Shown in pieces: positions 1 through 10,884 of a stretch of DNA of 64,000 bases. The stretch is from Nereocystis luetkeana. Lineage: Eukaryota; Sar; Phaeophyceae; Laminariales; Laminariaceae. A model generated the notes under the pieces. That model had not been told where the DNA came from, did not search any database, and was given only the letters and a program-made list of their open reading frames with translations. Where the stretch lies: the NCBI GenBank assembly GCA_031213475.1, contig JARUPZ010000027.1:744001-808000 (forward strand), given 5' to 3'. Position 1 is the first letter of the stretch. The number at the start of each line of letters is the position of its first letter. The translations under genes were made by a program, and so were the position numbers.

Positions 1-533
1 TCCCCTGTAATAACTGCTGTGATCGATAGGAAGGAGAGAGAAAAGAAGGGTGACGATAATAGATGGAATGTTCGTGAACATGTGTGTGTTCACATTGAAC
101 CGTTAAATCTATACGTCGACGTATCATATCAAGCAAGATATTATTGATCATATATTTTTAGGCGTTGTGTGCGCTCTCACGTAAAAGCGTTCGTTATTTC
201 TACCCGTCGACATACCCACATCTCGTTGGTACATTCTTCACAGGGACCTGGTATGAACGTATAAGTGTCACACGATACAATATAAATATTATGTGCAGAG
301 GTCACACAAAGTAAATGCATACCAGCACCAGGGTACCGAAGGGGCAATATAATGGTATACTTCGAGTATATTCCTGGGCTGTTGATACATCAAATGCATC
401 TAAATCGTGAATGCGATGAATCGAAGCGCAAGATCCTGAAGTAAGTACCTGGGTAAGTATTATATATATTGAGTACGTAAATCTTGAAATTAATTAACGT
501 ATCTATCAACGACCTCCTGGTACCATGAAATAG
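1..533. other. Non-coding start of window
   Basis: AT-rich sequence with no open frame I can support. It should be the intron upstream of the first visible exon of gene 1, since an acceptor-like AG lies at 532-533. Confidence 0.4.
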
Positions 534-848
534 GTGGTGACGGTGACGGTCGGCGGTGGTCACGAGCTTCGCGTGAGCTCTAAGAGCCCCGATACCCCTA
601 GGAGCGACGATCTTGCCGTAACTACCATGACGAACGTGCGCTTCGTCGTTGAGGACGGATCTTCGCTCAGCTTCCGCCTCGCCGATGACGACGAACGGGG
701 ATACGAACACCAACATGAACAGCACCATCATCAGATTCAGCAGCAGCAGCAGCAGTACGAACAACAAGAACAACAACATGCCGGCAGGAACAGTAACAGC
801 AGTGGGAGAGGGAGCACGACCTTCAAGTTCCAAGGCATCGCCCAACAG
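534..848 (+). CDS. Gene 1 exon (a): N-terminal side of a Pmp-like beta-helix protein
   Basis: Open 105-codon segment between an acceptor (ATAG, 530-533) and a donor (CAG/gtcagc at 849), phase 0-0. It starts VVTVTVGGGHELRVSS and has NVRFVVEDGSSLSFRL, the kind of strand-rich lead-in seen before GGA repeats in beta-helix proteins. Then come a His/Gln-rich stretch with a CAG-encoded poly-Q run (about residues 60-80) and STTFKFQGIAQQ. It joins in frame to the exon at 14220 across a 13.4-kb intron. Membership in gene 1 rests on phase and style only. The antisense frame is open too (poly-Leu), which I take as a shadow of poly-Q. Transcript evidence would decide. Confidence 0.45.
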
Positions 849-1048
849 GTCAGCAACAAACAGCAGCAGCAGTCATCGTCTCGCCATATAATACTCGTAT
901 GCGTAGTCATTGTGTGTGCCGTTCCTTGTACCCGTCTGCATCCCGCACACCCACCCCAGTACCTGTCCGTGATGATGCTTCACCCTGTTATTTATAGTAG
1001 AGAGTTGGACACAACAATCTCTTCGGTCACAAAACTAGAGGACATTTA

Positions 1049-1324
1049 ACAATCTGGGAGAAGGGATCTTTAGGCTGGTAGGCTGTTCGGATGTTTTGGT
1101 TCCTGTTGGGATCAAGGTATGGGCGAAGACCCAACCCAACCCCTGACTCTAACCCTAACCCCAAACCGCAGCCCAAACGGGCCAAAACTCGCCATAAACG
1201 CGGCTACGCCGAGTTTGCATCGAACCAGGAAATTTCTCAGATGCGGACGACGATTCCGAAGTGCAGACCACGCTGCACATTTTTCAAGTATAAAGCATCC
1301 CTAAAGATCCCTTCTCCCAGCCTG
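1049..1324 (-). mobile_element. TIR element, family X, with telomere-like core
   Basis: Bounded by inverted repeats (CTGGGAGAAGGGATCTTTAG at the left, its complement at the right). The second copy is at 41708-42006 in the opposite orientation. The interior has CTAACCCTAACCCC-like telomeric motifs. Flanking bases are also shared with the copy at 41.7 kb, so the real unit may be larger. No transposase is encoded, so it is a MITE-like element. Confidence 0.7.
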
Positions 1325-2310
1325 CTAAACCTACTCGGAGGAGAGGGAGGAAACTACGCCACAGCCAGCCAAACATTGTGATGCGCACTACTCGTATGGA
1401 GAGTATATAGACAATGAAAGGCACTACTTGTACTCGTATGTGTGTGTGTTCTTCACATTAAACCGTTCTTTCTACCCGTCGACATCCAGCACAACCAGTG
1501 TCCGTGCCGATTCTTCAATCCTAGAAGAGATACAAGTTCTGTGGTCACAAAGCTACGCCACAGAGATACTACGTTGCCACGTGTGCAGTGTGAACTGCAG
1601 TGGGCAATGCAAAGCCATGTCATCATACTAGATACGACAGGCACGGCATACGCAATCTATGAAATAGTGAAACGAAAAGAAACAATCAAAGAGAAAACAA
1701 AAACAAGGTAGACAAATCGAAAAAGAAAAAGAAGAAAAATGAAAGCAAAATCTAAGAGAAACAATCTGTCGTGCCCCCCCCCCCGCAGGCGAGGTGGCCA
1801 ACACTTGAAAAAGAACGAGCTGGAAAAAAGAAGAAATAACAAAAAAACACCACTGCTTGTGAACAGAGTAAGACAAAGAACCAAGGAGAAAGTAACAAGG
1901 AAAAATAACAAAGGGGAAATAACAGGCAGACCAAAGCCCAAAGCACCTTCCAGGTGGCGGCAGCAGCTTGTGGTACGAGTAGTATAGCCAGGTTCTCCCT
2001 GCTAATCCGCCTGGTACCTTGCTACCCAGACTGCCGTCTCCGCCCTGCGTTCGTCAACTATGCCCAGCCCCTTGGCGTCAGACAATACGAGCCGAGCAGA
2101 GCAGGTTCGTCTTCCAACCACGCCACACGGCTCCTTGAGTACGGCTTATCAATCAGAAAAGGAAGAGGAAGAGAAAAAATGAAATGAAAATCACGGAGAG
2201 TCAGCGCAAGAAAGAAAAAAAAACAAAACTAAAAGAGAAGACAAGGAAAGACCACGTTCGAGCCAGCTGCACCAGTTGGTAGCACTAGTAGTATGGTCAT
2301 ATTCTACTTC

Positions 2311-4342
2311 CTAGTCGACTTGGTGCCTTGCTACCCTGTCTGCCATCTCCTTCCTACTTTCGTCTACCGCCGTTTCCCTTCTACCCCTCCTGTTCCCCCC
2401 CCTCTCCGCATTGCCTCGGTCGGGCTTTATGCCACTTCTCCTGTTGCCCCCTCCCCCCCCGTTCCCTTGGGCACCATCCACGGCGGATGCGCGGCGCTGT
2501 CTACTCATCTCAGCCTCAGCCTCGTGCCACCTCACCATGAACCGTTCGGCTGCTTCAAGGATCCCCCGGTACCACTTCCCCACCTTTTTGGCTGCAGTGG
2601 GCCACAACGCGGTCTCAACTCCAAACACCAAGGGGGCAACTTCCGTTGACCCTTCGGTGGCTCGGAACTCCCTAAGGTCTTCGACTATGCATCTATGCCA
2701 AGTCTTACACTGTCCGCCTGGTCTCGGGTTCTCCCCACCAGCTATCGTCCCGAGCATTACCCGATTGGGTAATCGCTCCTTGCTTTGCCGTGCCACGCCC
2801 CCCGCAAAGAAGAGCCGCCGTTTACGAATGGTCGTTTCGATGCTCTCGCAACGTGTCATCTTGAGGGCCTTCGCGTACGAGAGGGTGGCATGGTCAGTAT
2901 GAAGTCGGCGCTGGAAGCCAATGACTCGCAACAGGACTTGGTGGTGAGCCGTTCGAAGCTTGGCAAAGTGTTCCGCTCTGAGGGTCCACGTCACGCACCC
3001 GTACAGCAGGGTCTCAATCACCTCGGCCTTCAGCATTCGGACTTCAAGGCTAAGGGGGGCGGTCGTCCTATCATACAACTCCGGGCCGAACCGTTTGAGG
3101 CATGCTCGCATGAGGCGGATCCGTCGGTCGATTTCGAGCGAGAGGTCAGCGTTTTCGTGGATAACGCCGCCTAGGTATAAGAACTGGGTCGTCTGCTTAT
3201 ACCTCTGACCTGCCGCTTCGATGACGAGCGGTGGTGCGAGGGTTGTCCGGTCTGGTGTTTGTAGGACCATTGTCTCAGTCTTCTTTTCCGACACCGTGAG
3301 GCCTGCTGCTTCGAAGACAGTCACGATGACTGTCATCATTTTTGCGAGCCCTTCAGCCGACTTCGAGACAATTCCTGCATCGTCGGCGTACAACATGCCC
3401 CATACAGACCTTCGCACGCACGCCAATGGCTCCTCCTTCCCTGTTCGAACTACTCCAGCTTCCCAGAGTTGGACCAAATCCCTTACAATGGCTTCGTCTT
3501 GGCTGAAGCGTACTAGTACGACGTGTAACGCAGCAGCGAAGAACACGTTGAACAGTAACGGTGATAGTACACAGCCTTGCCGCAGCCCCTGCGTGACATC
3601 AAACCATTCCGAGAGCTCGCCGTCATCAGTACGCACGCGAGCCCGCATGCCATCGTGGAAATTACGGATAATTCTCAGCATCTTGGTTGGTACGCCAAAG
3701 CGTGTGAGTACCTTCCATAACAGCTCTCGGTCGACAGAGTCGTACGCTTTCTGCAGATCGATGAAGCACACGTATAAGGGGATTTTCCTCTGTCGTCCGA
3801 GCTCTTGCAGCCGGCGCACGACGAACAACATATCAATCGTTGATCGTGCGGGGCGGAAGCCGCACTGTTCCTCGGGGAGTAGTTCCTCGGTCTCGCAGTA
3901 GTTGCTGAGGCGGGACGCGACGATTTTCAACAACACTTTGCCTGCGTGGGCAACAAGCGAAATCCCTCTATAGTTGTTGCAGTCAGTTCGATCCTTCTTT
4001 TTGTGAAGGACCTTGCTGAGGGACTTCTCCTGTTAACCAAACATTGACAAGGATGTTGTGAAAGCGCTGGGCGAATGCCGGGTGGTCGATTTTTAGGAGT
4101 TCGACCGGGAGACCATCTGGCCCGACAGCTTTCCAATTCGACATCCCCTTGAGTGCTTCGGTCATCTCGTGTATGGATGGTTCATCTTCAAGCGACAGTT
4201 TAGGCGGTCGCGGTGGCAAGAGGTCGATGATCGTGGGATCGAGTTTCAGCGACTTCGTGTTCAAGAGTTTGTGGTAAATGGATATAGACGATGAAATGTC
4301 ATTCCACCGTTCTGGGCACGACAAGAACAACAAACACACCAA
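2311..4342 (-). pseudogene. LINE reverse transcriptase, unit 1 copy (disrupted)
   Basis: Minus-strand non-LTR RT. The open part (3936 to 2311, 541 residues) has [36 protein letters not shown] and YADD, then a Cys/His-poor C-terminal region. The upstream part (4342 to 3983) is in another frame. Compared with unit 2, a 20-bp stretch between two TTG triplets is missing near 4015, which shifts the frame. Upstream of 4277 the RT sequence is replaced by unrelated DNA. No endonuclease domain remains. Non-functional as it stands. Confidence 0.9.
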
Positions 4343-4786
4343 CGCACGCCGGCAACCCAGATACCTGGTACATGGAAAGAAAAAAAAAGAAAGACGAAAG
4401 AAAGAAAAAAAGGGAAGGAAACCCTATTAATACTGTTTTATCACAGAAAAAGAAGGAAGGACAACAAGAAAAGTCAGAGAAGCACATCTAATCGCAAGTG
4501 CTCCGAAAAATAGTACGACTACGACTACAGCAAAAAAAAAAAATGAAAATATGAAAACCCCCGAAGAGCTGGAGAAAATGTCCAAAGTCTGCGACTATTA
4601 ATAGATAGATATCACCCTGTCCCTAAATATAAAGGCATGTTGTATACTAGTATTCAGTCAAGAAGGTCATTATATTTAGGGATAGAATGGTACGCATCAC
4701 GCAAGGAGGGGAGCGGGGGGGCCACCCGAGAACGAAAGAATAACAAATAAATGCATCTGGTTTACTGGTGGCGTGTTTTTTGGTGT
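4277..4786. other. Unit-1-specific replacement segment
   Basis: About 510 bp, A-rich (poly-purine runs at 4378-4480), standing where unit 2 has about 65 bp of RT coding sequence. Homology to unit 2 resumes at 4787. No ORF or TIR recognised. Confidence 0.6.
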
Positions 4787-5182
4787 ATCCGTACGTAGAC
4801 GGAATGGCATTGCTGCATTGATTGTCCACTCACCTCACCCATTTTGATGTGTTTGTACTGCTGTAGGTTTCCGACCGCAGAGCTTGTTGTTCCTCTCATC
4901 GTATCTGTTGTAAGGTACTGTAACAGGATGATGAAGCAGCACGCACGCTGGGTGTCCTGGATGTCGACGGGTAGAAGCAACGGATTAATAACGTGAAGAC
5001 CAATGTGAAAATCAAGGGGGGGCGGTGGGTGTGCTGGATGTCGACAGGCGGAAAGAACGGTTCAATGTTTCATACCTCGTATACATACTTCGAAGTACCA
5101 CAGCAGTATGTAAGGAGAAAACAAGCACCAGCACGTCATCATCACCAGTCAGTCGCGATTTAGCTGTTCAACTATTTTACCT

Positions 5183-5540
5183 GCGTTTTTTTTTTTTTTT
5201 TTTTTGCTCATCCCATTCATCATCTTCGCACATCTTCTTCTCTCTCTCCTTCCAACTCGTAACTCAGATCCGGGGTCACATAGCAGGCTCTTCTACCCCC
5301 CTTCCCGCTACGGTACGTGCCTTCATTTTTATCGCGAGAAGATTTCAGCCTTTTCTTCCCTCGTCGACTCGCATCGAATTGTGCCGTACCCACGCTGCAA
5401 GGCGCTCTCAACAATTGAATCCTTTTTATTTATTTTTATTTTTGCAAATAAAGTCAAAGTCCGACCCACCTGGGGCTCGAACCCAGGACTCAAACAAGTA
5501 GAATTCGAGGTTAACCACTTGAACCACCGGGGCGACCGGC
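5183..5540 (-). mobile_element. tRNA-derived SINE (family S), near full length
   Basis: Read on the minus strand it begins GCCGGTCGCCCCGGTGGTTC, contains an A box (GGTTCAAGTGG) and a B box (GGTTCGAGCCC), then a roughly 250-bp family-specific body (GATTCAATTGTTGAGAGCGC onward) and ends in an A tail (T run at 5183-5204). This is the layout of a pol III-transcribed SINE. Confidence 0.9.
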
Positions 5541-5684
5541 TATCGACACAAAACTGACCGGCCGAAAAATTGTAGACTAGCCCGTCGGTATCATTACGTA
5601 GATTTACCACTACACGTCAGCTGTGAGTTCGACCGATTGAGTGGAGTCTGCAGCTATACGTAAAGGTGTGTGTGTTCTTCACGT

Positions 5685-5925
5685 TACTGCACACGTGGCA
5701 ACGTAGTATCTCTGTGGCGTAGCTTTGTGACCACAGAACTTGTATCTCTTCTAGGATGGAAGAATCGGCACGGACACTGGTTGTGCTGGATGTCGACGGG
5801 TAGAAAGAACGGTTTAATGTGAAGAACACACACACACACACACGTTAAACCGTTCTTTCTACCCGTCGACATCCAGCACAACCAGTGTCCGTGCCGATTC
5901 TTCAATCCTAGAAGAGATACAAGTT
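5685..5925. repeat. Foldback of LINE 3' end
   Basis: The LINE 3' terminal sequence occurs in plus orientation (5690-5840) and immediately again in minus orientation (5843-5925), joined at an AC run. Unit 2 (about 10250-10330) has only the minus-orientation arm, so the plus arm is a unit-1-specific inverted duplication of about 160 bp. Confidence 0.8.
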
Positions 5926-5997
5926 ATGTATGCAGCTATATCCCCTACCTAGCATGCAGCTATCTGAGGGCATGATTCGGCGTTTTTGCAGGGGTAT

Positions 5998-6056
5998 GGG
6001 GCTAGGGCTAGAGGTGGTGTATAGCTAGGGCTAGGGCTAGAACCAGGGTTAGGGCA
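5998..6056 (+). repeat. Telomere-like degenerate repeat
   Basis: Runs of GGGCTA and GGGTTA hexamers. The same patch is at 10418-10476 in unit 2. Too short and degenerate for a functional telomere. Confidence 0.5.
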
Positions 6057-6204
6057 CGCTTCTCGGCTTTTCCAACCACGGGTTCTTTATTACAAGGTAG
6101 TTTGTGCAATCCGCGGGTTACTAATAATGATAGACGCTTCTCCCATGTTTAATGCCAAGGTACCATACTCTTTTGGATTTGCATGTTTCACAGCAGTCTA
6201 TAGT

Positions 6205-6436
6205 GATTCAATTGTTGAGAGCGCCTTGCAGCGTGGGTAGGCACAATTCGATGCGAGTCGACGGGGGAAGAAAAGGCGGAAATCTTCTCGCGATAAAAAT
6301 GAAGGCACGTACCGTAGCGGGAAGGGGGGAGAAGAGCCTGCTATGTGACCCCGGATCTGAGTTACGAGTTGGAAGGAGAGAGAGAAGAAGATGTGCGATG
6401 ATAATAAATGGGATGAGCAAAAAAAAACAAAAAAAA
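6205..6436 (+). mobile_element. SINE family S, 5'-truncated (no tRNA head)
   Basis: Starts within the body at GATTCAATTGTTGAGAGCGC and ends in an A-rich tail. Shared with unit 2 at 10625. Confidence 0.85.
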
Positions 6437-7332
6437 ATTGTTTGGCCCTAAACTGTATGTGTGTGTGTGTGTTCTTCACATTAAACCGTTCTTTCTACCC
6501 GTCGACATCCAGCACAACCAGTGTCCGTGCCGATTCTTCCATCCTAGAAGAGATACAAGTTCTGTGGTCACAAAGCTACGCCACAGAGATACTACGTTGC
6601 CACGTCTGCAGTGTGAACTGCAGTGGGCAATGCAAAGCCATGTCATCATACTAGATACGACAGGCACGACATACGCAATCTATGAAATAGTGAAACGAAA
6701 AGAAACAATCAAAGAGAAAACAAAAACAAGGTAGACAAGTCGAAAAAGAAAAAGAAGAAAAATGAAAGCAAAATCTAAGAGAAACAATCTGTCGTGCCCC
6801 CCCCCCCGCAGGCGAGGTGGCCTACACTTGAAAAAGAACGAGCTGGAAAAAAGAAGAAATAACAAAAAACACCACTGCTTGTGAACAGAGTAAGACAAAG
6901 AACCAAGGAGAAAGTAACAAGGAAAAATAACAAAGGGGAAATAACAGGCAGACCAAAGCCCAGAGCACCTTCTAGGTGGCGGCAGCAGCTTGTGGTACGA
7001 GTAGTATAGCCAGGTTCTCCCTGCTAATCCGCCTGGTACCTTGCTACCCAGACTGCCGTCTCCGCCCTGCGTTCGTCAACTATGCCCAGCCCCTTGGCGT
7101 CAGACAATACGAGCCGAGCAGAGCAGGTTCGTCTTCCAACCACGCCACACGGCTCCTTGAGTACGGCTTATCAATCAGAAAAGGAAGAGGAAGAGAAAAA
7201 ATGAAATGAAAATCACGGAGAGTCAGCGCAAGAAAGAAAAAAAAACAAGACTAAAAGAGAAGACAAGGGAAGACCACGTTCGAGCCAGCTGCACCAGTTG
7301 GTAGCACTAGTAGTATGGTCATATTCTACTTC

Positions 7333-9408
7333 CTAGTCGACTTGGTGCCTTGCTACCCTGTCTGCCATCTCCTTCCTACTTTCGTCTACCGCCGTTTCCC
7401 TTCTACCCCTCCTGTCCCCCCCCCTCTCCGCATTCACTCGGTCGGGCTTTATGCCACTTCTCCTGTTGCCCCCTCCCCCCCCGTTCCTTTGGGCACCATC
7501 CACGGCGGATGCGCGGCGCTGTCTACTCATCTCAGCCTCAGCCTCGTGCCACCTCACCATGAACCGTTCGGCTGCTTCAAGGATCCCCCGGTACCACTTC
7601 CCCACCTTTTTGGCTGCAGTGGACCACAACGCGGTCTCAACTCCAAACACCAAGGGGGCAACTTCCGTTGACCCTTCGGTGGCTCGGAACTCCCTAAGGT
7701 CTTCGACTATGCATCTATGCCAAGTCTTACACTGTCCGCCTGGTCTCGGGTTCTCCCCACCAGCTATCGTCCCGAGCATTACCCGATTGGGTAATCGCTC
7801 CTTGCTTTGCCGTGCCACGCCCCCCGCAAAGAAGAGCCGCCGTTTACGAATGGTCGTTTCGATGCTCTCGCAACGTGTCATCTTGAGGGCCTTCGCGTAC
7901 GAGAGGGTGGCATGGTCAGTACGAAGTCGGCGCTGGAAGCCAATGACTCGCAACAGGACTTGGTGGTGAGCCGTTCGAAGCTTGGCAAAGTGTTCCGCTC
8001 TGAGGGTCCACGTCACACACCCGTACAGCAGGGTCTCAATCACCTCGGCCTTCAGCATTCGGACTTTAAGGCTAAGGGGGGCGGTCGTCCTATCATACAA
8101 CTCCGGGCCGAACCGTTTGAAGCATGCTCGCATGAGGCGGATCCGTCGGTCGATTTCGAGCGAGAGGTCAGCGTTTTCGTGGATAACGCCGCCTAGGTAT
8201 AAGAACTGGGTCGTCTGCTTATACCTCTGACCTGCCGCTTCGATGACGAGCGGTGGTGCGAGGGTTGTCCGGTCTGGTGTTTGTAGGACCATTGTCTCAG
8301 TCTTCTTTTCCGACACCGTGAGGCCTGCTGCTTCGAAGACAGTCACGATGACTGTCATCATTTTTGCGAGCCCTTCAGCCGACTTCGAGACAATTCCTGC
8401 ATCGTCGGCGTACAACATGCCCCATACAGACCTTCGCACGCACGCCAATGGCTCCTCCTTCCCTGTTCGAACTACTCCAGCTTCCAAGAGTTGGACCAAA
8501 TCCCTTACAATGGCTTCGTCTTGGCTGAAGCGTACTAGTACGACGTGTAACGCAGCAGCGAAGAACACGTTGAACAGTAACGGTGACAGTACACAGCCTT
8601 GCCGCAGCCCCTGCGTGACATCAAACCATTCCGAGAGCTCGCCGTCATCAGTACGCACGCGAGCCCGCATGCCATCGTGGAAATTACGGATAATTCTCAG
8701 CATCTTGGTTGGTACGCCAAAGCGTGTGAGTACCTTCCATAACAGCTCTCGGTCGACAGAGTCGTACGCTTTCTGCAGATCGATGAAGCACACGTATAAT
8801 AAGGGGATTTTCCTCTGTCGTCCGAGCTCTTGCAGCCGGCGCACGACGAACAACATATCAATCGTTGATCGTGCGGGGCGGAAGCCGCACTGTTCCTCGG
8901 GGAGTAGTTCCTCGGTCTCGCAGTAGTTGCTGAGGCGGGACGCGACGATTTTCAACAACACTTTGCCTGCGTGGGCAACAAGCGAGATCCCTCTATAGTT
9001 GTTGCAGTCAGTTCGATCCTTCTTTTTGTGAAGGACCTTGATGATCGCATCTTTCCATTGCTGAGGGACTTCTCCTGTTAACCAAACATTGACAAGGATG
9101 TTGTGAAAGCGCTGGGCGAATGCCGGGTGGTCGATTTTTAGGAGTTCGACCGGGAGACCATCTGGCCCGACAGCTTTCCAATTCGACATCCCCTTAAGTG
9201 CTTCGGTCATCTCGTCTATGGATGGTTCATCTTCAAGCGACAGTTTAGGCGGTCGCGGTGGCAAGAGGTCGATGATCGTGGGATCGAGTTTCAGCGACTT
9301 CGTGTTCAAGAGTTTGTGATAAAACCCCGCCCATCGTTCACGAATTCGCACCTTATCCCGTAGGATCGTGCCATCCTCGTCCCTATCCGTACGTAGACGG
9401 AATGGCAT
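7333..9408 (-). CDS. LINE (non-LTR) reverse transcriptase, unit 2 copy
   Basis: An uninterrupted 691-codon frame for the RT and C-terminal part of a LINE polyprotein, which copies its own RNA at a nicked target. Visible motifs: [20 protein letters not shown] (137-156), GFRPARST (175-182), [13 protein letters not shown] with catalytic Asp near 210, [15 protein letters not shown] (266-280) and YADD (333-336, catalytic Asp pair). After these come VSEKKTE and a long Arg-rich C-terminus. There is no upstream AP endonuclease, so the element is 5'-truncated and the Met at 9408 is probably internal to the original frame. The 3' UTR runs to a TG/AC run near 6470. Clade not assigned. Confidence 0.9.
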   Translation of the reverse strand: MPFRLRTDRDEDGTILRDKVRIRERWAGFYHKLLNTKSLKLDPTIIDLLPPRPPKLSLEDEPSIDEMTEALKGMSNWKAVGPDGLPVELLKIDHPAFAQRFHNILVNVWLTGEVPQQWKDAIIKVLHKKKDRTDCNNYRGISLVAHAGKVLLKIVASRLSNYCETEELLPEEQCGFRPARSTIDMLFVVRRLQELGRQRKIPLLYVCFIDLQKAYDSVDRELLWKVLTRFGVPTKMLRIIRNFHDGMRARVRTDDGELSEWFDVTQGLRQGCVLSPLLFNVFFAAALHVVLVRFSQDEAIVRDLVQLLEAGVVRTGKEEPLACVRRSVWGMLYADDAGIVSKSAEGLAKMMTVIVTVFEAAGLTVSEKKTETMVLQTPDRTTLAPPLVIEAAGQRYKQTTQFLYLGGVIHENADLSLEIDRRIRLMRACFKRFGPELYDRTTAPLSLKVRMLKAEVIETLLYGCVTWTLRAEHFAKLRTAHHQVLLRVIGFQRRLRTDHATLSYAKALKMTRCESIETTIRKRRLFFAGGVARQSKERLPNRVMLGTIAGGENPRPGGQCKTWHRCIVEDLREFRATEGSTEVAPLVFGVETALWSTAAKKVGKWYRGILEAAERFMVRWHEAEAEMSRQRRASAVDGAQRNGGGGGNRRSGIKPDRVNAERGGDRRGRRETAVDESRKEMADRVARHQVD

Positions 9409-9766
9409 TGCTGCATTGATTGTCCACTCACCTCACCCATTTTGATGTGTTTGTACTGCTGTAGGTTTCCGACCGCAGAGCTTGTTGTTCCTCTCATCAT
9501 ATCTGTTGTAAGGTACTGTAACAGGATGATGAAGCAGCACGCACGCTGGGTGTCCTGGATGTCGACGGGTAGAAGCAACGGATTAATAACGTGAAGACCA
9601 ATGTGAAAATCAAGGGGGGGCGGTGGGTGTGCTGGATGTCGACAGGCGGAAAGAACGGTTCAATGTTTCATACCTCGTATACATACTTCGAAGTACCACA
9701 GCAGTATGTAAGGAGAAAACAAGCACCAGCACGTCATCATCACCAGTGTTCAACTATTTTACCTGC

Positions 9767-10121
9767 GTTTTTTTTTTTTTTTTTTTGCTCATCCCATTCA
9801 TCATCTTCGCACATCTCCTTCTCTCTCTCCTTCCGACTCGTAACTCAGATCCGGGGTCACATAGCAGGCTCTTCTACCCCCCTTCCCGCTACGGTACGTG
9901 CCTTCATTTTTATCGCGAGAAGATTTCAGCCTTTTCTTCCCTCGTCGACTCGCATCGAATTGTGCCGTACCCACGCTGCAAGGCGCTCTCAACAATTGAA
10001 TCCTTTTTATTTTTTTTTATTTTTGCAAATAAAGTCAAAGTCCGACCCACCTGGGGCTCGAACCCAGGACTCAAACAAGTAGAATTCGAGGTTAACCACT
10101 TGAACCACCGGGGCGACCGGC
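9767..10121 (-). mobile_element. SINE family S (unit 2 copy of the 5183 element)
   Basis: Same A box, B box and body. The T run at 9768-9786 is its A tail. Duplicated together with unit 1. Confidence 0.9.
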
Positions 10122-10624
10122 AATCGACACAAAACTCACCGGACGAAAAATTGTAGACTAGCCCGTCGGTATCATTACGTAGATTTACCACTACACGTCA
10201 GCTGTGAGTTCGACCGATTGAGTGGAGTCTGCAGCTATACGTATGTGTGTGTGTGTTCTTCACGTTAAACCGTTCTTTCTACCCGTCGACATCCAGCACA
10301 ACCAGTGTCCGTGCCGATTCTTCAATCCTAGAAGAGATACAAGTTATGTATGCAGCTATATCCCCTACCTAGCGTGCAGCTATCTGAGGGCATGATTCGG
10401 CGTTTTTGCAGGGGTATGGGGCTAGGGCTAGAGGTGGTGTATAGCTAGGGCTAGGGCTAGAACCAGGGTTAGGGCACGCTTCTCGGCTTTTCCAACCACG
10501 GGTTCTTTATTACAAGGTAGTTTGTGCAATCCGCGGGTTACTATTAATGATAGACGCTTCTCCCATGTTTAATGCCAAGGTACCATACTTTTTTGGATTT
10601 GCATGTTTCACAGCAGTCTATAGT

Positions 10625-10857
10625 GATTCAATTGTTGAGAGCGCCTTGCAGCGTGGGTAGGCACAATTCGATGCGAGTCGACGGGGGAAGAAAAGGCGGA
10701 AGTCTTCTCGCGATAAAAATGAAGGCACGTACCGTAGCGGGAAGGGGGGAGAAGAGCCTGCTATGTGACCCCGGATCTGAGTTACGAGTTGGAAGGAGAG
10801 AGAGAAGAAGATGTGCGATGATAATAAATGGGATGAGCAAAAAATAAAAATAAAAAA
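10625..10857 (+). mobile_element. SINE family S, 5'-truncated (unit 2 copy)
   Basis: Counterpart of the 6205 element, ending GGGATGAGC plus A-rich tail. Confidence 0.85.
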
Positions 10858-10884
10858 TTGTTTGGCCCTAAACTGTATGTGTGT

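Larger units (their letters stand above)
1438..6465. repeat. Tandem segmental duplication, unit 1
   Basis: Contains a minus-strand LINE (3' end at the TG run near 1438), about 1.5 kb of LINE-upstream DNA, SINEs and a telomere-like patch. The same order recurs in unit 2, offset by 5022 bp in the LINE 3' part. Shared flanks, including SINEs, show block duplication and not three LINE insertions. Unit 1 differs by a 0.5-kb replacement (4277-4786), a 20-bp deletion near 4015 and a foldback at 5685-5925. Confidence 0.85.
6466..10884. repeat. Tandem segmental duplication, unit 2
   Basis: About 4.42 kb, near-identical to unit 1 apart from the unit-1 insertions. Carries the longest LINE ORF of the array. 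Confidence 0.85.

Noticed and set aside
390..845. Poly-Leu minus-strand ORF of 151 codons
   Set aside because: It is the complement of a CAG/CAA-encoded poly-Gln stretch. The plus frame has beta-helix-like sequence and splice sites.
5998..6056. True telomere or chromosome end
   Set aside because: Degenerate hexamers over 60 bp only, duplicated with the LINE block.
7315..8926. Plus-strand ORFs opposite the LINE RT
   Set aside because: Shadows of the minus-strand RT, repeated in all three units with no independent motif.
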